From an uncultured Myxococcales bacterium (GTDB taxonomy: Bacteria; Myxococcota_A; Polyangia; Polyangiales; Polyangiaceae), in the NCBI GenBank assembly GCA_937998045.1, contig CALKVG010000093.1:1-19142 (forward strand): a stretch of DNA of 19,142 nt, in the 5' to 3' direction. Position 1 is the stretch's first letter. The number at the start of each line of letters is the position of its first letter. The translations under genes were made by a program, and so were the position numbers. Below are positions 1 through 8,565 of the stretch, in pieces. The notes below the pieces were generated by a model. It searched no databases. It saw only the letters and a list, made by a program, of their open reading frames with translations, and was not told the DNA's origin.

Positions 1-43
1 ACGCGTAAGATCGTCGGCAGCGTCAGATGTGTATAAGAGACAG
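1..43 (+). other. Illumina Nextera adapter and index (sequencing artefact)
   Basis: Positions 11-43 match the Nextera read-1 transposase adapter, starting TCGTCGGCAGCGTC and ending with the 19-base Tn5 mosaic end AGATGTGTATAAGAGACAG at 25-43. Positions 3-10 (GCGTAAGA) look like a Nextera i5 index, and the AC before it would be the end of the P5 oligo. None of this is genomic. It creates a false GTG start at 29, whose translation begins MYKRQ, a common adapter-derived peptide in databases. True sequence starts at 44. Confidence 0.97.
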
Positions 44-946
44 ATCCAGGCCTTCCTCGACAAGTACGGGATGCGCTGCCCCGGCGAGATCGACATCACG
101 CGACCGCGCTGGAGCGAGAAACCGAGCACGCTCCTGCCCCTCATTCTCGGCAACGTGAAGAGCTTTCACGCCGGGGAGGCGCAACGCAAGTTCGAAAAGG
201 GCAAAAGGGAAGCGCAGGAGAAAGAGCGGGAGCTCGTAGAACGACTGAACGAGCTCCCCGGCGGCGAACGGAAGGCCGCCGAGACGAGGCTGATGATCGG
301 CCTCATTCGCGGCTTCATGGGGTACCGGGAATATCCTAAGTACGCGATGGTGAATCGCTTCTTCGTCTACCGTCAGGCATTGATGAAAGAAGCCGAAGCG
401 CTCGCTCGGGACGGCGTCGTCGACGCGAGAGACGACGTCGACTATCTGACGTTCGACGAGCTGCGCGAGGTCGTGTGCGCTCGCCAGGCCGATCGAGGGC
501 TCATCGCCCGTCGAAGAGCAGAGCACGCGTCGTTCGAGAAGCTCACGCCGCCGAGGGTCCTCACGTCCGACGGCGAGATCGTCGCCGGAAAGTATGCGCG
601 GGAGAATCTCCCCGCGGGAGCGATCGCGGGCCTGCCCGTTTCGTCGGGCGTGGTCGAGGGCCGAGCGCGCGTCGTGCTCCGCATGGAAGACGCCGCCATG
701 GAAGAGGGAGACATCTTGGTCACGCCGTTCACGGATCCCTGCTGGACACCTCTGTTCGTATCGCTCAAAGGTCTCGTGACCGAGGTCGGCGGCCTCATGA
801 CCCACGGTGCGGTCATCGCCCGTGAATACGGACTTCCCGCCGTCGTCGGCGTGGAGCGCGCGACCGAACGCATCGAGGACGGCCAGCGGATCCGCGTGAA
901 CGGAACGGATGGATGGGTGGAAGTGCTCGGCCCTTGCCCGAGGTGA
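44..946 (+). CDS. PEP-utilising enzyme, C-terminal part (rifampicin phosphotransferase / PEP synthase family), 5' truncated
   Basis: This is the last 300 codons of a large cytoplasmic phosphotransferase; the N-terminal ATP-grasp domain is lost at the contig edge. The opening FLDKYGMRCPGEIDITRPRW is the conserved block found in Rph-type rifampicin phosphotransferases and PEP-synthase relatives just before the swivelling domain. A charged linker follows. The C-terminal PEP-utilising mobile domain contains TDPCWTPLF and EVGGLMTHGAVIAREYGLPA, in which the His of the THG motif is the phosphorylated residue that shuttles phosphate between ATP and the substrate. Full-length members are usually near 850-900 residues, so roughly two thirds is missing. 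Frame continuity through the adapter junction is accidental. Drug inactivation versus a general PEP-synthase-like role cannot be decided from this fragment. It is convergent with the Rieske gene downstream. Confidence 0.88.
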   Translation: MQAFLDKYGMRCPGEIDITRPRWSEKPSTLLPLILGNVKSFHAGEAQRKFEKGKREAQEKERELVERLNELPGGERKAAETRLMIGLIRGFMGYREYPKYAMVNRFFVYRQALMKEAEALARDGVVDARDDVDYLTFDELREVVCARQADRGLIARRRAEHASFEKLTPPRVLTSDGEIVAGKYARENLPAGAIAGLPVSSGVVEGRARVVLRMEDAAMEEGDILVTPFTDPCWTPLFVSLKGLVTEVGGLMTHGAVIAREYGLPAVVGVERATERIEDGQRIRVNGTDGWVEVLGPCPR

Positions 947-989
947 GGCCTAGGCAACGCCCAACGGCTCCGCTGATGGTCGGGTCGAA

Positions 990-1013
990 CGCCGCCGGCG
1001 CACCGCGGCGGCG
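990..1013. terminator. Hairpin between convergent genes, possible bidirectional terminator
   Basis: CGCCGCCG (990-997) pairs perfectly with CGGCGGCG (1006-1013) around an 8-base loop. It sits between the stops of two convergent genes, which end at 946 and 1096. No T-tract follows on either strand, so this is a stem-loop with suitable placement rather than a canonical intrinsic terminator. Confidence 0.35.
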
Positions 1014-1095
1014 GGGGAGGGTCCGTCCGCGCGCAGACCGAACTTGCCGAGCTTGTGGGCAGCCGGGACTTTTGTGTTACCTGGGTACGCCCCGA

Positions 1096-1887
1096 CTAAG
1101 GGAGCGTGACGTACACGGCGCACGCGTCGGAGCACACGGGGAAACTGGGCAGCGGTTTCATGGCGGGGCCGCCCGTCCGATTGCCGGAGAGGTCGAACGT
1201 CGATCCGTGGCACCCGCAGTGGAAGCCTGTGCCCGTGAAGGACACGAGGCAGCATTGGTGGGTACACGACGCGGAGACGGCCCCATAGGTACCGGGGGAG
1301 ATCTGGAAGACGACGATTGCGGACTGTCCGCAGGTGGGATCCTTGTAGCCGGTCGGGTCCACATACACGCTGCCGCCCGCGGTCATGAGCTGAGGGTTCT
1401 CCGCGAACGTCACCGTCAAAACTTTGCCTCCCGTCGCACAGGACGCGGGCGTGCACCCCCCGCTGCTGCTGCTCGTGCTGGCGCTACCGCTGCTGCTCGT
1501 GCTCGCGCTACCGCTGCTGCTCGTGCTGGCGCTACCGCTGCTGCTCGTGCTGGCGCTACCGCTGCTGCTCGTGCTCGCGCTACTGCCCGGGCTTCCGCCG
1601 CTGCTGCCGCTGCTCGAGCTCTCGCCACTGCTGCTGGTGCTACTACTGCCTCCGCTGCTCGTACTGCTCGTGCTGCTGCTGGAGCTGCTGCCTCCCGATC
1701 CGCTGTCACTAGCTCCCGGCGCGTCTTGTCCGCCTCCACCGTCGTTGGACGCATCGTCTCCCCCGTCGGGGGCCGGGACGACCCAGCCGTCGAAGGGGCT
1801 CTCGGCGCCGCACGCAGGGTACGCGACAGCCGCGGCGCCGAGCACGATGAGCCTTCGCCGACCAAAGTTGGATGGCTCTCCGGACAT
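1096..1887 (-). CDS. Exported Rieske [2Fe-2S] protein with Ser-rich linker
   Basis: A 263-residue protein in three parts. An N-terminal export signal with RRR followed by a hydrophobic run (residues ~10-27) resembles a Tat signal and ends near a Cys (YPAC). Residues ~30-120 are a Gly/Ser/Thr linker built partly from GSASTSSS octapeptides. The C-terminal Rieske domain carries box I CTHQCC (C208, H210, C213) and box II CGCHGS (C224, C226, H227). These supply the two Cys and two His ligands of the cluster plus the disulfide pair of classical Rieske proteins, so the domain should hold a [2Fe-2S] cluster and carry electrons outside the cytoplasmic membrane. Tat export fits a cofactor-loaded protein. 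ATG at 1887 is preferred over a TTG at 1893 because GGGAG lies 9 bases upstream. No cytochrome b or oxygenase partner is nearby, so the redox partner is unknown. Confidence 0.9.
   Translation of the reverse strand: MSGEPSNFGRRRLIVLGAAAVAYPACGAESPFDGWVVPAPDGGDDASNDGGGGQDAPGASDSGSGGSSSSSSTSSTSSGGSSSTSSSGESSSSGSSGGSPGSSASTSSSGSASTSSSGSASTSSSGSASTSSSGSASTSSSSGGCTPASCATGGKVLTVTFAENPQLMTAGGSVYVDPTGYKDPTCGQSAIVVFQISPGTYGAVSASCTHQCCLVSFTGTGFHCGCHGSTFDLSGNRTGGPAMKPLPSFPVCSDACAVYVTLP
1466..1585 (-). repeat. 24-bp tandem repeat, five copies, inside the Rieske gene
   Basis: Five head-to-tail 24-base units start at 1466, 1490, 1514, 1538 and 1562. They differ mainly at a g/c position, and the last copy is slightly diverged. 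On the minus strand each encodes GSASTSSS. The period is a multiple of three, so copy-number change would lengthen or shorten the linker without a frameshift. Confidence 0.93.
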
Positions 1888-2255
1888 GTTCAAGGGCTCC
1901 CGTCTACCCAGCTGCGCCTGCCCTGGTCGATCAGAAAATCACCGTGGGCGCGGACGCCTCCGTATTGCTGCTGCCGATGACTGAGTGCCCGACGAAACTA
2001 CGATGGTTCATACGAACTGCGCAGTGCTTTTTCCGTCTCTGCTGGGGAGCAAACACCTACATCCGCCCAACCTGCCAATAGTCCGCTCACCCTGCCACTA
2101 ACGAGTATGGAAGCGATGGGCCCCGCCCACAGGCCGGTCAATCCTTCATGCATGGCCGTCCCCTGCATGGGCCCCAAGAGGGGCACCGTGGCATGCTTTT
2201 GCCGAAGTGTCGCGCCCGGAACGGTCGCCGGAATGATTGGTGCAGGGGAAAGCTT
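1888..2255. other. Divergent intergenic region between the Rieske gene and esterase gene
   Basis: A 368-base stretch that should hold the promoters of both flanking genes. I could not identify convincing -35/-10 elements. It contains a small hairpin, GCCCC-AAGA-GGGGC, at 2171-2184, and two nearby GCATGG direct repeats. Open frames here lack family features and a credible start. Confidence 0.5.
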
Positions 2256-3572
2256 ATGACTCGTTCGTCGATGCTTCGTGCGCTCACGGGGTGTGTTCTT
2301 CTCGTCGGATGCGCGACCGATTCGAGCGAGAATCCCCTCGGGGGCGACGCCGGCGGAGCGGAGACCGGCAGCGCGCTGCCGGATACCGGTTCGGGTCACG
2401 ACGACAGCTCCAGCGGTCATAGCGCTTCGGACGGCGGCGATTTGGAGGCATCCGTCACGGCGGACTCCGGGCCGACGACCGGTGAGGACAGCGGCGGTAC
2501 GGAGGCTGGCAACGATTCGGGCATAACGGATCCAGGAACGGAAGGCGACGGCGATCGCACGATCGGCCCTGGCTTCACGCCCGCGCCGGAGACGATGACC
2601 CAGCCCGGCGTGCCAAAGGGAGCCGTCATCAGCTTCACCCTTCCGACCGGGACGATCTTTCCGATGGCCCCGGCGCGCCAAGTGCTGATCTACGTTCCCT
2701 CGCAATACGTGGCCGGCAAGCCCGCTCCTTTAATGGTCGTCCAGGACGGAACGCAGTTCTATGGCTGGATACCGCTGCTCTCAACCGTGCTCGACAATCT
2801 CATCTATGCCAAAAGGGTGCCGCCGATCGTCCTCGTATTGCCGAGCAATGGGGGCGGTGATGCGGTTGGCAGCGAGCGAGGTCTCGAATACGACACCGTA
2901 TCGGGGCTGTACGCAGAGTGGGCCGAGAAGGAGCTTCTTCCGGCGGCCGCGGCGGCCACGCAGATGCAGCTTCCCAACCAGGCTGTCACGTTTACCAGCG
3001 ACCCACAGGGGCGCGGAGCGATCGGCGGGAGCTCGGGAGGCGCCGCCTCGTTTTCCATGGCGTGGTGGCACCCCGACCTGTTCAGCCGGGTGTTGACGTT
3101 TTCCGGGACGTACGTCGATCAAGTGCCGGCAAGCTCGCCGTTCCCCCACGGTTGCTGGGTCTACCACGATGTCGATCCGTACGACACGGCCGCGCCCAAC
3201 GGCCTCATCGTCCAAAACTGCCAGAGCGCAGCGGGATTCACCGGCGCCTCGGCGCCTGGACCTTGCGACACTCCGCTATCGATGAGCGCTTGCCGGGCAG
3301 TCGCCGGGTGCGCTTGGAATACGACGACGAATCGACCCATACGCATTTGGCACGAATCTGGCTCGAATGACCTGGGTGCCGGGGGCGCGCCGTCGACGTA
3401 TCGAAATTTCGATCTCGCCAATCAGCGGATGGCAGCGGCATTCAAACTGAGGGGCTATCATTACCACTACGACCATGCCATCGGGGCGGGTCATGTCGAC
3501 GGAGGAGTGCTGAGCCAGACCGTTGCGGAAGCACTCGTTTGGCTGTGGCGCGGCTACCCGGTCGGGCCATGA
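2256..3572 (+). CDS. Enterochelin-esterase-like alpha/beta hydrolase lipoprotein
   Basis: A 438-residue putative secreted esterase (esterase D / Fes-like fold). The start MTRSSMLRALTGCVLLVGC gives a textbook lipoprotein signal with lipidation at C19. ATG 2256 follows AGGGGA with a 6-base gap, so upstream in-frame codons are rejected. Residues ~20-110 are a Gly/Ser/Asp linker. The catalytic part contains the nucleophile elbow GGSSGG (Ser260) followed by SMAWWHPDLFSRVLTFSG, typical of this family, and a C-terminal GAGH (His413) as probable triad His. Between these lies a Cys-rich insert (CDTPLSMSACRAVAGC) absent from its paralogue at 10899-12143. Both proteins share the linker-end motif TDPGT-x-GDG and the ending LWRGYP. 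The substrate is unknown; an ester in a siderophore, polysaccharide or polymer is possible. It probably acts at the outer membrane or in the periplasm. Confidence 0.87.
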   Translation: MTRSSMLRALTGCVLLVGCATDSSENPLGGDAGGAETGSALPDTGSGHDDSSSGHSASDGGDLEASVTADSGPTTGEDSGGTEAGNDSGITDPGTEGDGDRTIGPGFTPAPETMTQPGVPKGAVISFTLPTGTIFPMAPARQVLIYVPSQYVAGKPAPLMVVQDGTQFYGWIPLLSTVLDNLIYAKRVPPIVLVLPSNGGGDAVGSERGLEYDTVSGLYAEWAEKELLPAAAAATQMQLPNQAVTFTSDPQGRGAIGGSSGGAASFSMAWWHPDLFSRVLTFSGTYVDQVPASSPFPHGCWVYHDVDPYDTAAPNGLIVQNCQSAAGFTGASAPGPCDTPLSMSACRAVAGCAWNTTTNRPIRIWHESGSNDLGAGGAPSTYRNFDLANQRMAAAFKLRGYHYHYDHAIGAGHVDGGVLSQTVAEALVWLWRGYPVGP

Positions 3573-3766
3573 CGCGGCTGTCGACCCACACGAACGAGGG
3601 GCCTTCCGAGCTCCGCTCCAAGCCGACGATAGGAAAATCGCGGCCCATGTCAGGCAAACGGTCTCCACGGATGGCTCCAATGTTTGCGTCCAGCGAAGTA
3701 ACGAAGGGCGCGCAGCGGGACGTCGGCGTGCGCACGTACGTTGGCTCCGCGCAAAAGGCCAAGTCC

Positions 3767-4867
3767 ATGTCGTTCTCGCGTCGAACCTCTCCGCTGCTGG
3801 CGATCCTCATGTCCGTCGCGTGCGGCGGTCCGACCCGAATGAGTGAGCCGGGGTCGCCCGTGTCGAGCGGCCCCGACGACGCGGCGTCTTCGGGAGGCGG
3901 AGGGGGCGATTCCGCGGCGGTTCTGCCCGAGATCGACGCCACGCCCGACGCCTCGTACCCCGCCGAGGCGGGCAGGCTGCCGTCCGACGACGGCGGGGCG
4001 ATGCCGGACGGATCGGAGGCGGGCGGCGACGAGGCGCCAGGTCGATCGCTCATGGTGAACACGACCAATCCCCAGCTCTACACGATCAACTTCAAACCGA
4101 GCGATGCGGACCCGCAGGCCTCCGCGCACGACGATGTTCAGACGGCGCTCGTGGACACGACCAAGCAGATGCGCGCAAAGCTGGTGGTGACGCTATCGGG
4201 TGTGGGGAGCGGGCCTGCGGTCGGCATCGCGCAATACGCGGCTTCGCTGGGCTTTCACGCGTACGCGATCGCTTACGAGAACGGCTACGACCCGAGCACA
4301 CAGAGCAATCCCGACTACTTCGGCAATTCTCGCAACAATGAGCTCTTCGGAATGGGTCTAACGCCGGGCATAATGGTCAACCGGCCCGACTCGGTCGAGG
4401 TCCGCGTGACCAAGGCTCTGACGTATCTGCAAACAGCGAACTCCGCGGGCGATTGGTCGTATTACTTCGATGCGAGCGGCAAGGTTCGTTGGTCGGACGT
4501 CATCTTCATCGGCCATTCCCACGGCGCCAGCAGCGCCGCTTACTACGCGAAGGTGCTCCGCCTCTGGCGCGCCATATCGCTGTCCGGTCCGCGCGACACC
4601 AACCCGGTCATTGCGACGTGGCTGACGATACCCTCGGCAACCCCCATCGAGCGCTATTACGGATTCACCGGCACGCTCGACCCGCAACACCCGGATCACA
4701 TCGAGTCGATGCAGATCATGGGCTACCTCGGCGTTCTCACCGACGTGATGACGACGCCCGCTCCTTACAACGACTCGCACCGCCTACAGTACGACGGGGC
4801 TCACAACGACAGCGCAAATTGCGCGAACTACGACCCAGCCTGCAAGTACATGTTCGGCGTGCAGTGA
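3767..4867 (+). CDS. Alpha/beta hydrolase lipoprotein
   Basis: A 366-residue lipoprotein. MSFSRRTSPLLAILMSVAC is a lipoprotein signal with C19 as the lipid anchor. AAAGG lies 8 bases before ATG 3767, which excludes the longer in-frame reading from 3539. A Pro/Asp/Gly-rich linker runs to about residue 90. The hydrolase part starts with a strand reading LVVTLSGVG. It has the nucleophile elbow GHSHGA (Ser251), then the next strand AISLSGPRDTNP, and a C-terminal GAHND that probably carries the catalytic His. The fold assignment is confident but the substrate is not. It lies 194 bases after the esterase gene on the same strand, so co-transcription is possible but not shown. It converges with the lectin-like gene 107 bases downstream. 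Confidence 0.83.
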   Translation: MSFSRRTSPLLAILMSVACGGPTRMSEPGSPVSSGPDDAASSGGGGGDSAAVLPEIDATPDASYPAEAGRLPSDDGGAMPDGSEAGGDEAPGRSLMVNTTNPQLYTINFKPSDADPQASAHDDVQTALVDTTKQMRAKLVVTLSGVGSGPAVGIAQYAASLGFHAYAIAYENGYDPSTQSNPDYFGNSRNNELFGMGLTPGIMVNRPDSVEVRVTKALTYLQTANSAGDWSYYFDASGKVRWSDVIFIGHSHGASSAAYYAKVLRLWRAISLSGPRDTNPVIATWLTIPSATPIERYYGFTGTLDPQHPDHIESMQIMGYLGVLTDVMTTPAPYNDSHRLQYDGAHNDSANCANYDPACKYMFGVQ

Positions 4868-4974
4868 CCGTAGGAATCCCTGGCGGCGGCGCATGAACGG
4901 CTTTCCCCTCGCCCAACCGACGGAGCGCCTGGGACGGACTGACGATCTCGTGGAGGCTAACCGCCCTCGATGAT

Positions 4975-5922
4975 TTAGTTGCAGCCGATCTGCGTCGTGT
5001 TGACTGCGACGTCGTCGAACCATACGTCGGCCGGTTGCCCGGCGCTGTAGGACTCGACTCCGAGCACCATCGCTTTGAACGTCGCCTTCAGCCCAGTCCA
5101 CTGGCCCCCCATCGCCGTCGCGATCATCTTGCCGTCGATGTAGAGATCCGCGGCGGTCGGTGTCTGGTGCCATTCGTAGCAATTCCACATGCCCATCGGG
5201 ATCTGCATCATCGAGTCCGCGACTGCGTCGGTGGAGCGGATGTTCATGGCGAGCGTGCCGCCGCCCATGTCATTGAGAAAGCGCATCATCTCGCCGTTTT
5301 GTGAAAACGGCGTCTGGTCGACGATACCGGCAAAGACTTCGTGATCTCCTCCTCCAGGGGCCATGAAGCGGATCCAGGCTCGCCCCCAGAAGTCCGTTGC
5401 GGTGAACGTCTTCGTCTCCAGCATGTACGCGAATCCTCCGCCAGCGGTGTTCTTTGTCGCATGGACGGAGTTCTGGCCGCTGTGAGCCTGCGTCTTATCG
5501 AGCGCGATCATGTAACCGCCGTTCGTCTGGAACGTCCAGGCGCTCCCTGCGCCTCCTGGCGCCACGCCCTCGAAGTCATCGCAGAGTGCGTAGTTCGCCG
5601 CCGCGCAGCCGGTACCCCCCTCGCCGCCACCACCCTCGCCGCTGCCGCCCTCCGTGGGCGCGCTGCCGTCGTCTCCGTCGTCTCCGCTGTCCGTCATTGC
5701 GCCACCGCTCGAGCCGCTGCTCGAACCACCGCCGCTCGAGCTCGTCGAGCCGCTGCTGCTCGAGTCGGTGCTCGACTCGGCACCCGAGGAGCCGTCCGAC
5801 CCGCCGGTATCTTGGGTCGATGCATCCGTCGTCGGCACGAGAATGTCGGTGTCCGTCGTGGAGATGCACGCAAACGGCCCGATGGCGGCCAACGCGATCC
5901 ATCCATAGGAGAAGTGACGCAT
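4975..5922 (-). CDS. Lipoprotein with concanavalin-A-like (polysaccharide-lyase/LamG-type) domain
   Basis: A 315-residue protein and the last gene of a four-gene minus-strand cluster. The signal MRHFSYGWIALAAIGPFAC ends at C19 and is followed by ~85 residues of Ser/Gly/Asp linker. The C-terminal ~200 residues look like a beta-sandwich of the concanavalin-A-like superfamily: CDDFEG at the start, AHSGQNSVHATK, FWGRAWIRF, YEWHQTPTAADLYIDGK, and the closing strand VWFDDVAVN. These are typical of sugar-binding or lyase-like jelly rolls. I see no clear catalytic signature, so carbohydrate binding is as likely as cleavage. ATG 5922 is supported by GAGG 7 bases upstream. It begins only 10 bases after the upstream esterase gene ends, so the two are probably co-translated. 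Confidence 0.75.
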   Translation of the reverse strand: MRHFSYGWIALAAIGPFACISTTDTDILVPTTDASTQDTGGSDGSSGAESSTDSSSSGSTSSSGGGSSSGSSGGAMTDSGDDGDDGSAPTEGGSGEGGGGEGGTGCAAANYALCDDFEGVAPGGAGSAWTFQTNGGYMIALDKTQAHSGQNSVHATKNTAGGGFAYMLETKTFTATDFWGRAWIRFMAPGGGDHEVFAGIVDQTPFSQNGEMMRFLNDMGGGTLAMNIRSTDAVADSMMQIPMGMWNCYEWHQTPTAADLYIDGKMIATAMGGQWTGLKATFKAMVLGVESYSAGQPADVWFDDVAVNTTQIGCN

Positions 5923-5932
5923 GGGGGGGACC

Positions 5933-7060
5933 TCAGAACTGGGCAACGAACTTCCACAGACCGACCGTCGTGATGGGCACTTGCCTCGAATGTGCGGGGT
6001 TATTTCCGTTGGTGGGACACCAGATCACGGGATAGCCGGTCATGCAACCCTGATATTCGACACATGGCTGGCAGCCGGGAGACGTAATGGCGCAATTGCC
6101 CGACGAGCCGGTGGCGGGCGTGACGCCATCGTAGCTGTAGGGAACGGTCTGCTGGCTGCAATGATTCGTTTGCAGGATGTGGTCGCGGGCCACTTCGCCC
6201 GCCGAGAACGGATTGTTGGTATCGTTCATATCGTGGGCCAGAATCGATGCTATGGGCCCGGTACATGGGGGCGGATCGGGCCACTCGCCGGTGGCAGTGA
6301 CTTGGGCCCGCACCTTCCCCGGACCGGTTCCGGCGCGCGCGCAGCCGATCAGGTGGGAGACCCATGAACCACTGCTAAAGCCGCCGACGAATACACGTGC
6401 CTGGTCGACACAGAAGCTGGCGGAGACCTCTTTCAAGACCTGGTCGAAATATAGGAGCTCGGGGGAGCTTGTCGTTCCATCGCCATTGTCGAAGCAACTA
6501 CCTTCCGCCACCATCGCCACGAGAATGGCATCGGCGATCGTCTCCAGGCCGGGGAAGGGAGTGCCGGCCGGACCACACGCGGCGCACCCGTCGTTATCCC
6601 CACAGCCGTGCCCGAGAAAGATCGTGCGGTACGAGCGTTGCGGGTCATAGCCCGCGGGCAGCCACACCCGATACACACGGCTCGTGTTGCCTATCGTGGT
6701 CGTGTATTGGACAAACATCTGCAGCGACTGAGCGGGCGTCTTGCGGCAACCGGCGCTTGGCATCGCCGCGGGCAAGCCGCTGTCGTCCACCGGGCCACCC
6801 TCCACCGATGCGTCGTTCCATGCGTCGCTGCTGTCCGGGCTCCAGGTGTCGTCGAGGCTCGATGCGTCGACGATCGGACTGTCGCTCCTCGGCGCGTCGT
6901 CACCGCCGGAGCTGCCGCTGTTCGGGGCGTCGCTGCCGACATCCGCGGATCCGCCCCCTTCATCGCCCGCGCCAGCATCGAAGCTCTGGACATTTGCAGG
7001 CGAGCAACCGCATGCAACCATGGCTCCGAAACCCAGGCATGCAATCGCGGAACTACCCAT
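5933..7060 (-). CDS. PHB-depolymerase / feruloyl-esterase-like lipoprotein
   Basis: About 375 residues. The N-terminal signal has a lipobox around MVACGC (C17 or C19), then an acidic Ser/Asp/Gly linker to about residue 100. The catalytic domain resembles secreted polyhydroxybutyrate depolymerases and feruloyl esterases (LpqC-like). It contains YRVWLPAGYDPQRSYRTIFLGHGCG (oxyanion region), VGGFSSGSW with the nucleophile Ser near residue 229, HDMNDTNNPF in the position of the usual Asp-bearing HGxxD strand, and a C-terminal AHSRQ that probably supplies the His. Many Cys residues suggest disulfides. The start is ambiguous: ATG 7060 is used here, a TTG at 7066 is in frame, and neither has a strong ribosome site. 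The gene lies 74 bases after the DUF1552 gene and 10 bases before the lectin-like gene, on the same strand. Confidence 0.82.
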   Translation of the reverse strand: MGSSAIACLGFGAMVACGCSPANVQSFDAGAGDEGGGSADVGSDAPNSGSSGGDDAPRSDSPIVDASSLDDTWSPDSSDAWNDASVEGGPVDDSGLPAAMPSAGCRKTPAQSLQMFVQYTTTIGNTSRVYRVWLPAGYDPQRSYRTIFLGHGCGDNDGCAACGPAGTPFPGLETIADAILVAMVAEGSCFDNGDGTTSSPELLYFDQVLKEVSASFCVDQARVFVGGFSSGSWVSHLIGCARAGTGPGKVRAQVTATGEWPDPPPCTGPIASILAHDMNDTNNPFSAGEVARDHILQTNHCSQQTVPYSYDGVTPATGSSGNCAITSPGCQPCVEYQGCMTGYPVIWCPTNGNNPAHSRQVPITTVGLWKFVAQF

Positions 7061-7134
7061 TGACAATCACCATCCGGCGGCGGCGACCTCGATAGAGACT
7101 TCGCCATCGCGATGTCTCGGGTCCCCCACATGGT

Positions 7135-8565
7135 TCATACCTCGGACAGCGTCCCGGTACTATTCCCCACGGCTACGCCGGTAACACCCAACGTGGCTAT
7201 GGTCGTGAGGAGCAAATTGGCCATCGGCACGCCGCTGGACGGCGGAAGGGTCGTCCACGACGGTGCGGGTACCACTGGGCCATAGCGGACGTGCTGCCCG
7301 GGGTGGAGAGCTCCTCCGCCGTGGCCCCCGAGGATCACCGGCATGTCGTTGTGATTGTGCCGATTGCCATCCGAGACATCGCTCGAGACGAAGACGGTCG
7401 AATTCGTCAGGAGGTTCGACCCATCGACCCCATCGGCGATGCCCTTCATCTTCGTGAGCAGGTACGCCAGCTGCTGCAGCTCCCAGGTATTGATCTGGAC
7501 GATCTGAGCAATGTTCGTCGGATTGCCCCCATGATGCGAAATATCGTGATGACCTCCCGGTATGCCGAGATTGTCGTACGTTTGATTGCAGACGGAATTG
7601 CCCTGCTGGAAGGTGATGATGCGGGTCGCGTCGCACTCTATCGCCAGCACCATGAGGTCCAGCATCAGCTGCACGTGCTTGAGATAGATTTCGTTCGGCT
7701 CTGTGTCCCCCGTATTGCCCCCGCCTAGGGAAGACAGCGACGGAGGAGGCATCCCCGGGCATGAGGCGGACATCCCGGCACCCGCGGCGCCGGCCTTCAT
7801 AATCTCGAGCTCGAGCGCGCGAACCCCGCTGAGATACTGGTCCATCTTGACCTGATCGCTCTTGCCGAGCTTCAGCTGCAGGCTTTGAGCGTCCTTGTTC
7901 ACGTAGTCGAGGATGCTCTTCGCGTAGAGCTGCCGCTTCGCGATTTCGGCCTGAGAAGCCCCAGGATCATAACCCATGAAGAGGGTATTGAAGGCCTCCA
8001 GCGGGTCCGTAATTTTTGGCAGCGGGGTCATCGCGTCGGACCACGATAGGCAGCGGCAGTAGGCGCAGCTGTAACCGCTGTCGCATCCGCCCGCAGCAGC
8101 TCCCCCATCGATGCCGAGGCTGAGGGACGGAACCCGTGTCAGTTGACCCACTTTTTGGGCCGCGACCTGGTCGGCCGAAACGCCAAGCTGGAGCGGGCCG
8201 TTTTTCTGCGCTTTGGCAGCCGTGATGAACCCTGCCGTTCCGGAAGCGTGGTCGCCGAGGCCGTCCGGGGAGGCGATGGAGTTATCGAGGCCGGTTACGA
8301 TCGAGAAGTCGGCGCGAAGCGCGTCCATCGCCGGAGTGAAGAGCGGCGGCATCGTATAGCCGGTCCCCGTCGTCGTGGGGCGGAAGGAATCCATCCAGAA
8401 GCCGTTCGGCATCCACCAATAGATGACGCGTGTTGCACGTGCGGCCGCTTGCGCACGAGCCGTACGGGGCGCGAGCGACTCCAAGAACGGCAGGCCCAAT
8501 ACCGCGCCGGCCCCACCCAAAAAGAGGCGCCGCGAAAGCGGACCGTTTCGCAGATCGGTACTCAT
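7135..8565 (-). CDS. DUF1552 family protein, Tat-exported
   Basis: A 476-residue protein of unknown function. The N-terminus SRRLFLGGAGAVLGLPFLESL is a classic Tat signal, followed by the family start ATRVIYWWMPNGFWMDSF. Family blocks are present throughout: GLGDHASGTAGFITAA, GVSADQVAAQKVG, GGCDSGYSCAYCRCLSWSDA, LEAFNTLFMGYDP, the helix YLSGVRALELEI, and a C-terminal VSSDVSDGNRHNHNDMPVILGGHGGG. DUF1552 proteins are thought to be related to the DUF1501 / alkaline-phosphatase-like group, and they occur next to DUF1592 proteins in Myxococcota and Planctomycetes. The start ATG overlaps the upstream DUF1592 stop as ATGA, indicating translational coupling. The Cys-x2-Cys-x-Cys run in the conserved SCAY region appears richer in Cys than usual for the family. 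Tat export implies folding, possibly with a cofactor, before secretion. Confidence 0.92.
   Translation of the reverse strand: MSTDLRNGPLSRRLFLGGAGAVLGLPFLESLAPRTARAQAAARATRVIYWWMPNGFWMDSFRPTTTGTGYTMPPLFTPAMDALRADFSIVTGLDNSIASPDGLGDHASGTAGFITAAKAQKNGPLQLGVSADQVAAQKVGQLTRVPSLSLGIDGGAAAGGCDSGYSCAYCRCLSWSDAMTPLPKITDPLEAFNTLFMGYDPGASQAEIAKRQLYAKSILDYVNKDAQSLQLKLGKSDQVKMDQYLSGVRALELEIMKAGAAGAGMSASCPGMPPPSLSSLGGGNTGDTEPNEIYLKHVQLMLDLMVLAIECDATRIITFQQGNSVCNQTYDNLGIPGGHHDISHHGGNPTNIAQIVQINTWELQQLAYLLTKMKGIADGVDGSNLLTNSTVFVSSDVSDGNRHNHNDMPVILGGHGGGALHPGQHVRYGPVVPAPSWTTLPPSSGVPMANLLLTTIATLGVTGVAVGNSTGTLSEV

Noticed and set aside
29..946. Full-length protein starting with GTG at 29 (MYKRQ...)
   Set aside because: The first five codons are adapter sequence; the gene is truncated at 44.
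2218..2242. Another ECF promoter before the esterase at 2256
   Set aside because: GGAAC is present at 2218, but no CGTT follows at 16 or 17 bases.
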